Below are positions 48,447 through 59,077 of a DNA stretch of 64,000 bases, piece by piece; position 1 is the first letter of the stretch, and every line of letters begins with the position of its first letter. A program made the translations under genes and the position numbers. This DNA is from FEN-1219 sp963744305 (lineage in GTDB: Bacteria; Pseudomonadota; Gammaproteobacteria; Steroidobacterales; Rariloculaceae), in NCBI GenBank assembly GCA_963744305.1, contig CAVUTF010000034.1:1-64000 (forward strand), written 5' to 3'. The notes under the pieces were generated by a model. It was not told where the DNA came from, did no database searches, and was given only the letters and a program-made list of their open reading frames with translations.

Positions 48447-49911
48447 ATGAAGATCAGACGGCCGCGGACTCTGCTCGGGCTGGTGCTCCTCGGCCTTGCC
48501 TTCGTGACCCTGCCGCTCCTGATCGCGGTGGGCGACGCGATGCTCAAGCTCGGCCAGCTCGCCGAGCAAAGCGAAACCGTGCTGTCCGACAGCGCCACCG
48601 CCACGCAGGAAAATCAACGGCTCGCGAGCTTGCTCTCCGACATGGAGCGCAACGCCTTGCAATATCTCGTGCTCCGGAATGCGGACCTTTTGACGCTCTA
48701 CGACGGCGATCAAGGGGCGCTCGAGCAGAGCTTGAAAGTGCTCTCGGCGCTGCCCCAAGACGCGGGCATTTCGGCGCAGCTCAATCGGCTAGCGACGATG
48801 TCGAAGAACTTGAAGCAGACGATGCGCAACGGTGCGGCGGACGGCACGCGCGACATCGTCGTGAACGCCTTCCGCGTGATGAACAACTCGGCTCGCGACA
48901 TCGCGACAGGCATGCGGCTGCTGATCAACGACCGCTTGAACGAGCTGCGGGAGAGCACGAACTCGGCGCAGCAGTCGCTGGCGTGGAAATCGGCGGCGTT
49001 GATTCCGGGCACTTTCGTCCTCGTGCTGTTGTTCGTGCTGCTCGTCGGCCGGCCGATGCGGCAAGTCGACCGCGCGATCCGCGAGCTCGGGCGAGGGGGA
49101 TTTCAGCCGCCCGATCGCCGTACGAGGCCCGGCGGACATCGAGACGCTCGGGCGCCAGCTCGAGTGGCTGCGCAATCGCTTGAAGGAATCGACCGACGAG
49201 AAGAACAAGTTCCTGCGGCACATGTCGCACGAGCTCAAGACACCGCTCGCGAACATTCGCGAGGGCACCGAGCTCCTGCTCGACGGCTCCGTGGGTCCGC
49301 TCGATCACCAGCAGCAGGAAGTGACCGGCATCCTGCGCGACAACGGCGTCAAGCTGCAAAAGCTGATCGAGAATCTTCTAACGTTCAGCGCATGGCAGAC
49401 GCAAACGGCGCAGCTCGACATCGCCGAGTTCGAGCTGAAGCCGTTGGTATTCGGCGTGCTCGCCCAGCATCGGCTCGTGATCTCGAACAAGAAGATCAAG
49501 CTGCAGCTCAAGGTGAGCGCGATCAACGTGCGCGCCGACGAAGGCAAGCTCAAGCTCGTTCTCGAGAACCTGCTGTCGAACGCAATCAAATTCACTCCGA
49601 GCGGCGGCACAATCCACGTCGGCGCGCAGATGGAGAGCAACGAGCTCGTCATCGACGTGGCGGATGACGGCCCTGGCGTGGATCGCGAGGACGGCGAGCG
49701 GATCTTCGAAGCGTTCTATCAGGGGCGAAGGCTCCAGGGCGGGCCGGTCGGCGGCACAGGAATCGGCCTGTCGGTGGTCGCCGAGTGCGTGCTGGCGCAC
49801 GGCGGCGACGTGAAGCTCATGAACGTGGGCGGACCCGGCGCGCATTTCCGCGTGCGGCTGCCGCTGCGCAGAGCCACCGACAAGCCCGTATTGGCGGTGG
49901 TGAATGGCTAG
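48447..49911 (+). CDS. glrK: Sensor histidine kinase GlrK/QseE-like (one frameshift)
   Basis: Membrane kinase of the GlrK-GlrR envelope-signalling system. A first helix (about 9-30), a helical periplasmic domain of about 140 residues, a second helix (PGTFVLVLLFVLLVG) and a HAMP domain precede the DHp His in LRHMSHELKTPLANIREG and a HATPase domain with LENLLSNAIKFTPSGG and GGTGIGLSVVAECV. The frame breaks near 49098 in a run of five G; removing one G gives GRGDFSRPIAVRGPADIETL. The corrected length is about 487 residues. It overlaps the lipoprotein gene by 8 bases. Confidence 0.9.
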
Positions 49912-50540
49912 CCGAGTCGTCGTCACACTGCTGCTCGGCGTGGGTCTGAGCGGCTGCGCGGGCGGCAGCCTGTTCGGCGGCTCGGCGGCGCCGACGTCCA
50001 CCGCCGCCGCACACCCGGCGGCGCCGCGGCACCTGTGCTCGCCGGCGACGACGTTGGGTGTCTATCTGCAAACGATGCGCGATCTCGTCGAAGGCGATCC
50101 GGTGGTGCAGGCCGACACGTTCATGAACGCCGCGGAGGCTGCGAGATTCGAGCCGACCACGACGAATCGGTTGAACTATGCGCTCGCGCTCGCGACTCCG
50201 GGACATCCGTCGAGCAATCCGATGAAGCGCGCAACGGCTCCTGAGCGAGCTGCTCGCGGCCGCCAATTCATTGCTGCCGGAAGAGCGAATTCTTGCGCTA
50301 GTTCACTTGAAAGAAGTAGAGCAAAGGTTGATCCTGGACGCCCAGGCGCAACGCCTGCAGCAGGAAGCGGTGACCGCGACAACGCGAGAGAGCACTCAGA
50401 GTGCACAGCGCGTTGCGGGTTTGATCGAAGAGAATCGGCGGCTACAGGCCGAGCTCGACGACGCCCGAGAGAAGTTGGACGCGATCACGAACATTGAGCG
50501 TTCCATTAGGGAAAGGGAAAACGGTGCAAATCCACAATAG
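49904..50540 (+). CDS. qseG: QseG-like lipoprotein (one frameshift)
   Basis: By position it is the outer-membrane lipoprotein that contacts the GlrK sensor domain in enterobacteria. A short signal peptide ends in the lipobox GLSGC. The middle has ATTLGVYLQTMRDLVEGDP. The C-terminal part is a coiled coil (RILALVHLKEVEQRLILDAQ and onward, rich in Gln, Glu and Ala). The frame breaks near 50225, before AQRLLSELLAAANSLLPEER. The corrected length is about 211 residues. Sequence identity with QseG is weak by eye; the call rests on the glrK-qseG-glrR order. Confidence 0.75.
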
Positions 50541-51896
50541 AGTTACGACGTCAGAGCTACCCCGCGGAAGGATCCTGTTGGTCGACGACGACCCGGGATT
50601 GCTGAGACTGCTCAGTATTCGCTTGCGCGCAGAGCGTTACGACGTCGAGGCGGTCGAGAGCGCCGCCGAGGCGCTCGCCGCTTTGGCGCGGTTCCGGCCG
50701 GATCTCGTGATCAGCGATCTGCGCATGGAGAACATGGATGGAATCGCCTTATTAAAGGAGATCCAGCGACAGCGGCCCGGCCTGTGCGTGCTGCTCCTGA
50801 CGGCGCACGGCACGATCCCGGACGCCGTGGAGGCCACGCAGAGCGGCGCATTCGGCTTCTTGACGAAGCCGGTCGACAAGCAGCAGCTCCTCGACTACGT
50901 CGAGAAAGCGCGATGAAGGTTTCGGGCCTCCCGAAGCACGAGGACGAGTGGAGCGCGGAGATCATCACCCGCAGCCCCGCGATGGAGGGCTGCCTCCAGC
51001 AGGCGCGGATGGTCGCGAGCACCGACACGCGCGTGCTGATCACGGGCGAATCGGGCACCGGCAAGGAGCTCATGGCGCGCGCGATCCACCGCGCGAGCGC
51101 GCGCAAAGAGCGCGCGTTCGTCGCGATCAACTGCAGCGCGATGGCCGAGAATCTGCTCGAGTCGGAGCTCTTCGGTCACGAGAAAGGCGCGTTCACGGGC
51201 GCACACCGCACCCACAAGGGCCTGTTCCAGGCCGCGCACGGCGGCACGCTGTTGCTCGACGAGATCGGCGACATGCCGATGCGCCTGCAGGTGAAGCTCC
51301 TGCGCGTGCTGCAGGAGGAGCAGGTCCGCCCCGTCGGCAGCACCGACGCGGTTGCGGTGAACACGCGCGTGATCTCCGCGACGCACCAGGATTTGAAGGA
51401 CCTCATGGTCAAGGGCACGTTCCGCGAGGACCTCTACTACCGGCTCAACGTCGTGAACATTCAGCTTCCGGCGCTGCGCGAGCGCCGGGAGGACGTGCCG
51501 CTCTTGACGGAGCACTTCCTCGTGCAGATCTCGGCGGAAGCCGGCCAAGAGCGCAAGGTCTACGCGCCGGAGGCCGTCGAGCTTCTCGTCGCGAGCCATT
51601 GGCCCGGCAACATACGCCAGCTCTACAACGTCGTGCGGCAGAACGTCGCCTTGAGCCCCACGCGCGTCATCTCCACGGAGCAGGTGCGCAGCGCGCTCGG
51701 CGAGCAAGCAAACTCGCTGCCGTCGTTCTCCGAGGCGCGCGACGAGTTCACGCGCAATTACCTATCGCAGCTCTTGCAGATCACGGGCGGCAACGTGAGC
51801 CAGGCCGCGCGCTTGGCGAAGCGAAACCGCACGGACTTCTACAAGCTGCTCGGGCGGCATCAGCTCAATCCGGAGCAGTTCAAGGACGGGCGCTAG
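50524..51896 (+). CDS. glrR: Sigma-54-dependent response regulator GlrR/QseF (one frameshift)
   Basis: NtrC-type activator phosphorylated by GlrK. I chose GTG 50524, behind AGGGAAAGGG and inside the qseG end. The receiver has RILLVDDDPGLLRLL, VISDLRMENMDG and KPVD. The AAA+ domain has GESGTGKE, the sigma-54 contact loop GAFTGA, LLLDEIGDMP and the arginine finger in FREDLYYRLNVV. The C-terminal helix-turn-helix is GNVSQAARLAKRNRTDFYKL. The frame breaks near 50910, at the receiver-AAA+ linker. Corrected length about 457 residues (E. coli 444). In E. coli the target is the small RNA gene glmY; none was seen here. Confidence 0.9.
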
Positions 51897-52165
51897 CGGG
51901 CCTCTCACGAGCCGCAGATTCACGTCGCTGTCATGAATGGCCGCGATGATCCGAGTATTCTCACAGCGTATCCGTCCGGCTCGTGCAAGCAATGCTGAAG
52001 CCATCTTTTCACGCCTCAAGCACATGGACCGCGTCGCAACACATGACCGAATCGTTTCCGCAACTGCAGTCGCAAAAGAGAAACGAGCGCAGCGGGCGCA
52101 ACCTATCGGCGTTGGCTCGAAAATTGCTTCTTGCGAGCGGAACCTTTGTAGACCACTCCGCAACG

Positions 52166-53003
52166 ATGTTCAAACAACTAATAAGGCAGTCGGTCGAGAG
52201 AGGTCTGCGTGTTCGAGGGTATGAGCTCAAGGAGTTAGGGTCGCCCGTGCGCGGTTACGCTGCGTGCTTGCAGTACGCAAAAACGCGTGGGCTGGATCCG
52301 AAGACTGTGCTCGACGTTGGTGTCGGGCGGGGTACGCCGTGGCTCTATGATGCGTTCCCGGACTCCAAGCTGGTGTTGTTCGAGCCGCTCAGTGTATTCG
52401 ATTCTGACATAGAGCAGTTGGTACGGCATTACGGCGCGGACGCGCACAAGGTGGCCCTGGCGCGGGAAGCGGGGCGGGCGAGTTCAACCTAAACACGGTC
52501 TGGCCCACGAGCTCCTCTCTGCTCCGCATGGAAAGAGGTTCGCGAAGTATGCGGCGAACGTTCAGACCGAGCATCGGTTCGAGCAACAGACGGTTTCCCT
52601 TGAGACGCTCGACCACCTCAACAAATACGAACCACCGTTCGTTCTCAAGTTGGACGTGGAAGGGGGCGAGATTGGCGTCCTTGAAGGCGGCCGAAGGACA
52701 CTCGAGAACACGGACCTGTTGATCACAGAGATGGCGGTCATGCGGCGCCACAGCGGCGCGCCGGGATTCGCTCGAATGATCCAATTTCTAGACGAATGCG
52801 GTTTTGAGCTGTTCGACATTCCTACTCTCGCTCAAGCGAAATGCGGCGGCCAACTTCTTTATCTCGATGCTGCGTTCGTTCCAAGAAACAGCGGTTGTGG
52901 CCAGGATAGCAACGACAACAGAGTGGCTCGTTACCGGTCCCAAATCAGAAAGAATTCGCGTTTTGAGAAAGAACGCGGCTCTACAGGTTCTCTTAAGGCG
53001 TAA
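52166..53003 (+). CDS. FkbM-family methyltransferase (frameshifts)
   Basis: Probable SAM-dependent sugar O-methyltransferase, as found in polysaccharide clusters. It starts MFKQLIRQSVERGLRVRGYE. Motif I is TVLDVGVGRGTPWLYDAFPD followed by LVLFEPL. After frame changes near 52475 and 52530 come SLETLDHLNKYEPPFVLKLD and VEGGEIGVLEGG, the FkbM hallmark. Corrected length about 279 residues. Base composition is visibly less GC-rich than the flanking genes, and the gene is bounded by 270 bases without genes on the left, both hints of acquisition. The last 35 residues look unlike the family, so the end is uncertain. Confidence 0.8.
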
Positions 53004-53081
53004 ACGTTCCCGTTAGCGGAGCGCAGCAGCGCGCACGGCTATGGCGGCGACGGCGCTCCGCGCACCTTCGAGGATTGCTGC

Positions 53082-54512
53082 TCAACCGCCGGCGCCGCCG
53101 GCTTGCTCGTCGCGGCGTTGCTTCGTGGGGTCCGCGGCCGCCTGCCTGCGGCTCGCCGTTGTCGGTACGGATGCCGTACTTGGACATCACGTCGTAGAGC
53201 GTCGGCCGCGTGATGCCTAAGAGCTCCGCGGTGCGCGAGATGTTGCCGCCGCTGCGTGCGAGCGCTTGCCGGATCGCGTGTGTCTCGGCGTTCTGCCGGA
53301 CGACGCGCAGATTCAAGCTCGGCGGAGAGACCGCGACCGCGAGCCCCAGATCCTCCGCCGTCACGAACTTGCTTTCGGCCATGATCACGCCGGCCTTGAT
53401 CTTGTTCTCCATCTCGCGAACGTTGCCGGGCCATGCGTAGGTCTCGATCGCGTCGTGCGCGTCGTCCGAGAAACCTTTGATGGCTCGTGCCTGCTGCTTC
53501 GAGAACTTGTTCAGCAGGTACTGCGCCGAACAGGATTCGGCCACCCTCGCGCTCGCGGACGGGCGGAATCTCGATCGTGATCTCGCTGATCCGGTAGTAC
53601 AAATCGTCGCGGAACGCATTCGTCGCAATCGCCTGGCGCAGATTCTTGTTCGTCGCACACACCACGCGCACGTCGACCGGGATCTCTGCGCGTCCGCCGA
53701 CGCGCTCGACGACGCGCTCTTGCAGGAAGCGCAGCAGCTTGGCCTGCAGCGACAGCGGCATGTCGCCGACCTCATCCAGGAACAGCGTGCCGCCGTCGGC
53801 GACCTCGATCTTGCCCGGCGTCTGCTTGACCGCGCCGGTGAATGCGCCTTTCTCGTACCCGAAGAGCTCGGCTTCGAGCAGGTTTTCCGGAATCGCGGCG
53901 CAGTTGATCGCGACGAACGGCTCGCCTGCGCGCGGCGCTCAGCGAGTGGATCGCGCGCGCGAGCAGCTCTTGCCCGGTGCCGCTTTCGCCCTGGAGCAGC
54001 GTCGTCGCGTTCGTCGGCGCGACCTTCTCGACGTGCGGCAGACCTGAGCATCGCATCGCTCGCGGCGATCACGCCGTCGAGCGGCGAAGTGCCGAGCGCC
54101 TCGAGCAGCCTGCGGTTCTCGTCCTCGAGCCCGTGAATCCGGTAGGCGCGCTGCACGATCAGCTGCAGCGTGTCGACGTCGACTGGTTTCTGATAGAAAT
54201 CGTAGGCGCCGAGCCCGACCGCTTTGACCGCGTTGCTCTGGTCGCCGTGCCCCGTGACGACCACCACTTTCGTGTACGGAGCAAGGCTCAGGATCTCGCG
54301 GAGCGTGGCGAAGCCCTCCTTGACGCCGCCGTCGTCCGGCGGCAGCCCGAGGTCCTGGAGCACGACCGCCGGCTCGTGGCGACGCAGCTCGCTGATCGCC
54401 GACTCGCGATCGTGGCGGCTATTACTTCGTAATCCTCGAAGCACCAGCGCAGCTGGCTCTGGATGCCGGGATCGTCCTCGACAATCAGGAGTTTACGGGT
54501 AGCCTCAGTCAC
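53082..54512 (-). CDS. prsR: PrsR-like PEP-CTERM-box sigma-54 response regulator (multiple frameshifts)
   Basis: Activator associated with exosortase/PEP-CTERM gene sets. The N-terminus TRKLLIVEDDPGIQSQLRWC followed by FEDYEVI and VVLQDLGLPPDDGGVKEGFA is characteristic of PrsR. The AAA+ domain has ATTLLQGESGTGQELLARAI (Gln where Lys/Gln-Glu varies), EKGAFTGAVKQTPGK, LFLDEVGDMPLSLQ and FRDDLYYRISEI; the helix-turn-helix is GNISRTAELLGITRPTLYDV. Frames change near 54425, 54055, 53940, 53545 and 53125. The end at 53082 assumes the last correction; otherwise an Arg-rich tail runs to 52993. GTG start. No prsK kinase is adjacent. Confidence 0.85.
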
Positions 54513-54601
54513 GCGCCGGATGCTGCCACAAGTCGTCGCGAAACGAAAATGCTCTCGTCACAGAAAACGTTCGGGCAGTTACTCCCCTCGAGCGCGCGCA
54601 A

Positions 54602-55767
54602 CTAGCCGAAAAAGCTCGAGATATTGTGAACCACGTACTCGCGCTGCTCCGCCGAGAGCTCGGGATAGATCGGCAACGCCAACACCTCGGCAGCTGCCTC
54701 GTGGGCGTTCGGAAAGTCGCCCGGCTCATGGCCAAGATACGCAAAGCAGCGCTGCTCGTGCAGCGACAGCGGATAGTAGATTTCCGTGCCGACGCCTTGC
54801 GCCTCGAGATGCTTGCGCAACGCATCGCGCCGCGGCACTCGAATCACGTACTGATTGTAGATGTGCCGGTCGCCGGGAATCGCGGAAGGGCGTCTTGACC
54901 GCACCACCCAGATTCGCGGCAGCGAACAGCGCGTCGTAATGCGCCGCATTGTCTTGCCGCGCCTGCGTCCAAGCGTCGAGATGCTGGAGCTTGATCAACA
55001 GCACGGCGGCTTGCAGCTCATCGAGGCGGAAGTTGCCGCCGATCACCGCATGAAAGTACTTCGGCTCGCCGCCGTGCACGCGGAGAATCCGCAGGCGCTC
55101 CGCGAGAGCGCTGTCGTTCGTCACGCACATGCCGGCGTCGCCGAACGCACCCAGGTTCTTCGTGGGAAAGAACGACAGGCACCCGACATCGCCGATGCTG
55201 CACGCGCGCCGGCCGTCGGCAAGCGCCGCGCCGATCGCTTGCGCCGCGTCCTCCACGACGGCCAATCGATGCCGCCGCGCGATAGCCATGAACGCGTCCA
55301 TGTCCGCCATCTGCCCGTACAGATGCACCGGCAGCAGCGCCTTCACGGCGCCGCCCGTGCGGCGGTTCACGAGGCGATCGCCCGATCGATCGCAGTGATT
55401 CGCGATCGTCGCCTCGACCGCGTCGGGCGAGAGGTTGAACGTCTGCGGATCGATGTCGCAGAACAGCGGCCGCGCACCCAAGCGCGCGATCACGCCGGCG
55501 GTCGCGAAAAACGTGAAGGGGCTCGTGATGACCTCGTCGCCCGGAGCCGATGTCGAGGGCCATCAACGCAACGAGCAACGCGTCGGTGCCGGACGCCAAA
55601 CCGATGCCGTGCTCGACATGCGAATACGCCGCGACTTGCCGTTCGAGCTCGGCGACGCGGGGACCTAGGATGAACCTTTGCGAATCGCAGACCTCGCGGA
55701 TCGCGGTCTCGATCGCGGCGCGCAGCGGCGCGTACTGACCCTTGAGATCGAGCAGCGGCACTTGCAT
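54602..55767 (-). CDS. DegT/DnrJ/EryC1-type sugar aminotransferase (frameshifts)
   Basis: PLP-dependent enzyme that aminates a keto-sugar nucleotide, typical of polysaccharide and glycan clusters. It starts MQVPLLDLKGQYAPLRAAIE. Substrate and cofactor segments are IGLASGTDALLVALMAL, LPVHLYGQMADMDAFM, VVEDAAQAIGA and the Schiff-base lysine in LSFFPTKNLGAFGDAG. The end is ALPIYPELSAEQREYVV. Frames change near 55548 and 54890. Corrected length about 388 residues. It is upstream of prsR on the same strand; the two may form one exopolysaccharide-linked unit. The exact sugar substrate cannot be told. Confidence 0.88.
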
Positions 55768-56145
55768 CTTCACGCGTTCCAAGCCTTTTCGTCGCGACGC
55801 CACGTGCCTGCGAGCACGAACGCCTCGCGAACGTTCGGTGAGATGAGAGAGGGCTGCGCTGCCAAAGCAAGCGCTAAGGAAACCGCCGCCGACAGACGGG
55901 ACTACCCATGGCTTCCATCAGCTCTCAAGCCTGACAGCGCGCCCTCAAGACCAACCGGTGGGATGCCCTGACGTTCTTGTGGCAAGCAGGATAACCGGCC
56001 CGGCGGCGGCCGCCAAGTGGCGGGTAAAATAGCTAGGGTATTTCTCGGGTTAGGAGGGATTTCGGAGGGTCGACCGCAGGGCCGGACCGACCTCTAGCGC
56101 TAGCGGCCGCGCGGCGCACGACTAGCGCGCAAGCCGCCCGCAGCG
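55768..56145. other. Intergenic region between aminotransferase and TonB-fusion gene
   Basis: These 378 bases carry no coding signal on either strand. A less GC-rich stretch near 56020-56065 (GGGTAAAATAGC and nearby) might hold a promoter for the aminotransferase, but no -35/-10 pair or sigma-54 GG-N10-GC pair stood out. The last 50 bases belong to the inverted repeat listed next. Confidence 0.5.
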
Positions 56146-56152
56146 CTAGCGC
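56096..56152. repeat. Imperfect inverted repeat after the TonB-fusion gene
   Basis: Arms AGCGCTAGCGGCCGCGCGGC and GCCGCCCGCAGCGCTAGC pair imperfectly over about 18 bases around a 17-base loop that again contains CTAGCGC. It overlaps the stop codon of the minus-strand gene. It could be a transcription terminator, but there is no T-run. Unrelated to the GGGGTCGGGTAC family. Confidence 0.4.
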
Positions 56153-58263
56153 AGGTTGAAGGTCACCCGCAGCCGCAGCCGCCGCTCGTAGGTTTGGCCA
56201 TCGCGCGTGAACGGCTCATAGCGGTACTGCTCGACCGCCGCGGTCGCGGCCCGCTCGAAGCGGCCGCTGGGCTCCGCGGCGATGGCGACGACGTCGCGCA
56301 CGTTGCCGCGGCGATCGACGACGTAGTCGAGCTCGACCCAGCCTTGGATGTCCCGATTCAGCGCGTCCTCCGGATAGGTGGGCGGCGCATAGCTTGCGAG
56401 CGTGAGCTCGCTCGCGGGCGCCGGGGTCGCGAGATATTCCTCTTGCAGCTCCCCGGTTGCGATCTCTCTCGCCAGCGACTCGGCGGTCTCGACGTCCCGG
56501 CCGGTGCGCTCGAGCCCTGCCACCCAAGACTTCGCGCCGGCCCAATCGAGGACCGCAATTGCGTCGCGCGCGTTCGTGGCGAGCGCACCGGTGAGCCCGT
56601 TCCAGAGTGCCGGAAGCTCGTCGAGCTCGGCGCCTTCGCTCTGCAAAGTCGAAAGGTAATCGAACGCGCTGTCGCCTTCCGGTGTGACGAGCGCCCCGCT
56701 CTCGAGTCGAGCCGCGGCAGTGGCTGCGAGCTCCTCGTGCCGGCTCCCGTTCGAGCGCGGCCCGTCGCGACGCGATTCCCGACTCGATCGTCGCGAGCGC
56801 CGCGGCATCGCCGCCGAAGCGGCGTGCTTCCGTGGCGAGCGCCGTGGCCCGCTCGAGATCGCCAGCGTTGAGTGCCGCGGTCGCCGTCGTCACGAGCGCC
56901 GCACCGAGCTCCGCGCGCGCCGTAGCGACTCGCCGGTCCCCTGGATCGAGCTGCGCCGCGCGCTCGAGATAGGCCCGCGCGCTGTCGCCCACGGGTTCGA
57001 CGAGCTGGCCGCGATCGAGGCGCGCGTTGGCGATCGTGAGCAGGCTGTCGAGCTCCGTCGGCTGCGCCTGCGCCGCGGTGGCGGCGGCAATTGCCGCGCG
57101 TATCGGCTGCTGCACCGTGGCTGCGGCCTGCTGCTCGGTCGCGACCGTCGTAGCCTCTTCGGCCGCTGCGGCGCGCACGCGCTCGAGCTGCGCCTCGAGG
57201 AACGCGAGCCGGCCGCTACCCGGGTCGGCACGCCGCACGTTGGCGAGCGCCGCCGCGGCCGTCTCGGGCGAATTGTCGAGCAATGCACGCTCGGCTTGGG
57301 CAAACAGAGCCTCGAGAACGAGAACCATCTGGTCGCGGGCTCCCGCGTGCGTGGGCTCGGCCGCGAGAATCGTGAGGTAGTAGTCGAGCGCGTTGTCGCC
57401 CGGCGGATCGGCGATCCGGCCCTCGTTGAACGCGGTCTCGGCGCGGGTCAACAGATCGCCGAAGCGATTCTCGCTGAGCCCTGCCGGGGCAACGGCCGCG
57501 ACGGACGGCGGCGCCCCTTCCACGGTTTCGGTCGGCGGCGCGCTTCCCGCGACCGGCGCGACCGCCGACGGCCGCCACCACTGCGTAAGCCCCGCGACCA
57601 CGACGGCGCCGAGCACCAACACCACGAGCGCTGTCGCGAGAACCCAGGCGGGCACGCGCCCGCCGACCTTGGGCGCCGCTGCCACGAGCCGATGCAAGCC
57701 GGTGCGCGTCACGACCGGCTCGATCGGCGGATGCTCGCGCAACTGGATGCAGCGGCTGACCGCCGACTCGAGCAGCAAGCGCGTGATGCCGAGCGCTGGC
57801 GGCTTGATCAGCAGGCGATGAATCTTACGATCCGAAAGAAAGCCGATGAGCTCTTGCGCGTCGCTGCGATCCGCCGCGACCAGCGTGACCAAGTGCCCCG
57901 CGTATTGTGCGAGATCGCCGATGCGCTTATCGCGCTGCTTGCCGAGCAGCGCTACGTCGACCAGCGCGATGCCGCAGCGTTCGGATTCGATCGCTTCGAT
58001 CAGCGCCGGCCAAGCATCCACCGTAAACACGGGATACTGCTCGCCGCCGGCGCGCTGCACGGTTGCGCACAGCTCCGCATCGGTGGACAGCACGTACACG
58101 TTCGCGCCGCCGGCCGACAACAGCTCCTTGAGCGGTGTCGGGGGAGCGTGTCGTCGAGGCCCACGCGGTACTCGACGATGTCATGAACCTTGGAAGCTTC
58201 CGCGGCCACCGGCGGCGCGTTCGGCGCGGCCGTGGCCGTTCGATCTGGGATTTTGGCGGCCAT
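56146..58263 (-). CDS. Receiver-like / membrane / repeat / TonB C-terminal fusion protein (two frameshifts)
   Basis: An unusual multidomain protein of about 705 residues. An N-terminal leader (MAAKIPDRTATAAPNAPPVA) precedes a receiver-like domain (about 50-170; NVYVLSTDAEL, CGIALVDVALLG, HRLLIKPPALG, with the Asp and Lys-Pro positions kept but the first acidic pair lost). One membrane helix follows (AWVLATALVVLVLGAVVVAG). Then comes a long Ala-rich helical-repeat region. The last 90 residues form a TonB-type energy-transducer domain (AAVEQYRYEPFTRDGQTYE). Frames change near 58140 (a C run) and 56755. The start is uncertain; 58305 is also open. Topology puts the receiver-like domain in the cytoplasm and TonB in the periplasm. 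Confidence 0.8.
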
Positions 58264-58747
58264 CTCGCTCTCGTATTGCTGAATCGTTGCCGCCGCCGGT
58301 CTCAAGTGACCCTAGCGACTAGGTGGTTACGTGTGAGAGCTGCGTAACCTTGTGTTCGACGGCGACTGAACGAAGTGCACGCGCATCTTCGCATAGTTTC
58401 GAGCGCGACATAACCTGTCGTTTTAGGAGCTGGGCTTTGGCTACCGGAGGTGCTTTTGGAGGTCCATCGTGACCTCGGCGAAGCGGCCGACTCGGCTGGT
58501 CGGGGGCGGCGGTCCGGCCGGCGGCGCCTGGCGGCCGCCGGCTGGGGGACCGGCTTGGGTCAAGGTCTCGCGGTCCGAGCCGATATCGGCAAGGCGATCG
58601 CCAATTCGTAAGAGGACGTCTTATGTCAACTACTGCTCCGGCGGTGGCTCCGAATCCCGCGTTAGCGGCACGGCTGCTGCCACCGAAACCAACGGCGAAA
58701 TCTGCGGCGCTCTATTCAGCCTTCACCGCGATTCGTCGCTCGTTCGG
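58264..58747. other. Intergenic region with GC-rich hairpin and no clear gene
   Basis: About 480 bases between the TonB-fusion start and the PEP-CTERM gene end. It holds a GC-rich hairpin near 58518-58543 (GCCGGCGG pairing with CCGCCGGC) without a T-run. A short plus-strand frame starts at 58623 behind AAGAGGAC (72 codons, Ala/Pro-rich) and runs antisense into the PEP-CTERM gene; I do not recognise it and do not call it a gene. Confidence 0.45.
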
Positions 58748-59077
58748 CTACCGTCTGCGAGAAAGCCACGCGCCGAGAACGAGCGCACCGACGCCGAACA
58801 ATAGGATGCTGCTAGGTTCCGGCACCGGTACGGGTGTGTAGGTGCCATATGTCGTCACGAAGGGGGTCTCGCCGTCAAAGTAACTGAAAAAGAGGTGGGG
58901 CGTTGTATAGGTGCCGATCGGAAAACCCCCGACCGTTAACCCCCATGTGACGCTTCCGAGACCGGCAACAAAGCCGTCAATCTCGAAGTTGTAGATACCC
59001 GCAGTGATTTGCGCGTCGCGGTATAGGTGTACCCGAATCCAGCGATCCACAATCGGGTGGGAGGTCTGTCGAACCAT
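58748..59077 (-). CDS. PEP-CTERM sorting-domain protein, N-terminus lacking
   Basis: The C-terminus has the full exosortase sorting signal: VPVPEPSSILLFGVGALVLG, then AWLSRRR, i.e. Pro-Glu-Pro, a membrane helix and a basic end. The remaining 80 residues (FVAGLGSVTWGLTVGG, FFSYFDGETPFVTT) look like a secreted beta-rich domain. PEP-CTERM proteins normally start with a signal peptide, and none is seen at the ATG at 59077 or in the frames up to gltX. So the gene is a truncated remnant or its start is hidden by a sequence error. No exosortase gene lies in this window. Confidence 0.75.
   Translation of the reverse strand: MVRQTSHPIVDRWIRVHLYRDAQITAGIYNFEIDGFVAGLGSVTWGLTVGGFPIGTYTTPHLFFSYFDGETPFVTTYGTYTPVPVPEPSSILLFGVGALVLGAWLSRRR

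Noticed and set aside
47286..48758. A 490-codon minus-strand open frame
   Set aside because: Antisense to galE, which has all its catalytic motifs in a clean frame.
56684..58186. A 500-codon plus-strand open frame
   Set aside because: Antisense to the TonB-fusion gene; its protein is Arg-rich and without recognisable domains.
58518..58543. GC-rich hairpin as a terminator
   Set aside because: Stem of only 8 pairs, no T-run, and no gene clearly ending before it.
58469..58841. Plus-strand short frames, one starting MSTTAPAVAPNP behind AAGAGGAC
   Set aside because: Low-complexity Ala/Pro sequence that runs antisense into the PEP-CTERM gene, with no family resemblance.
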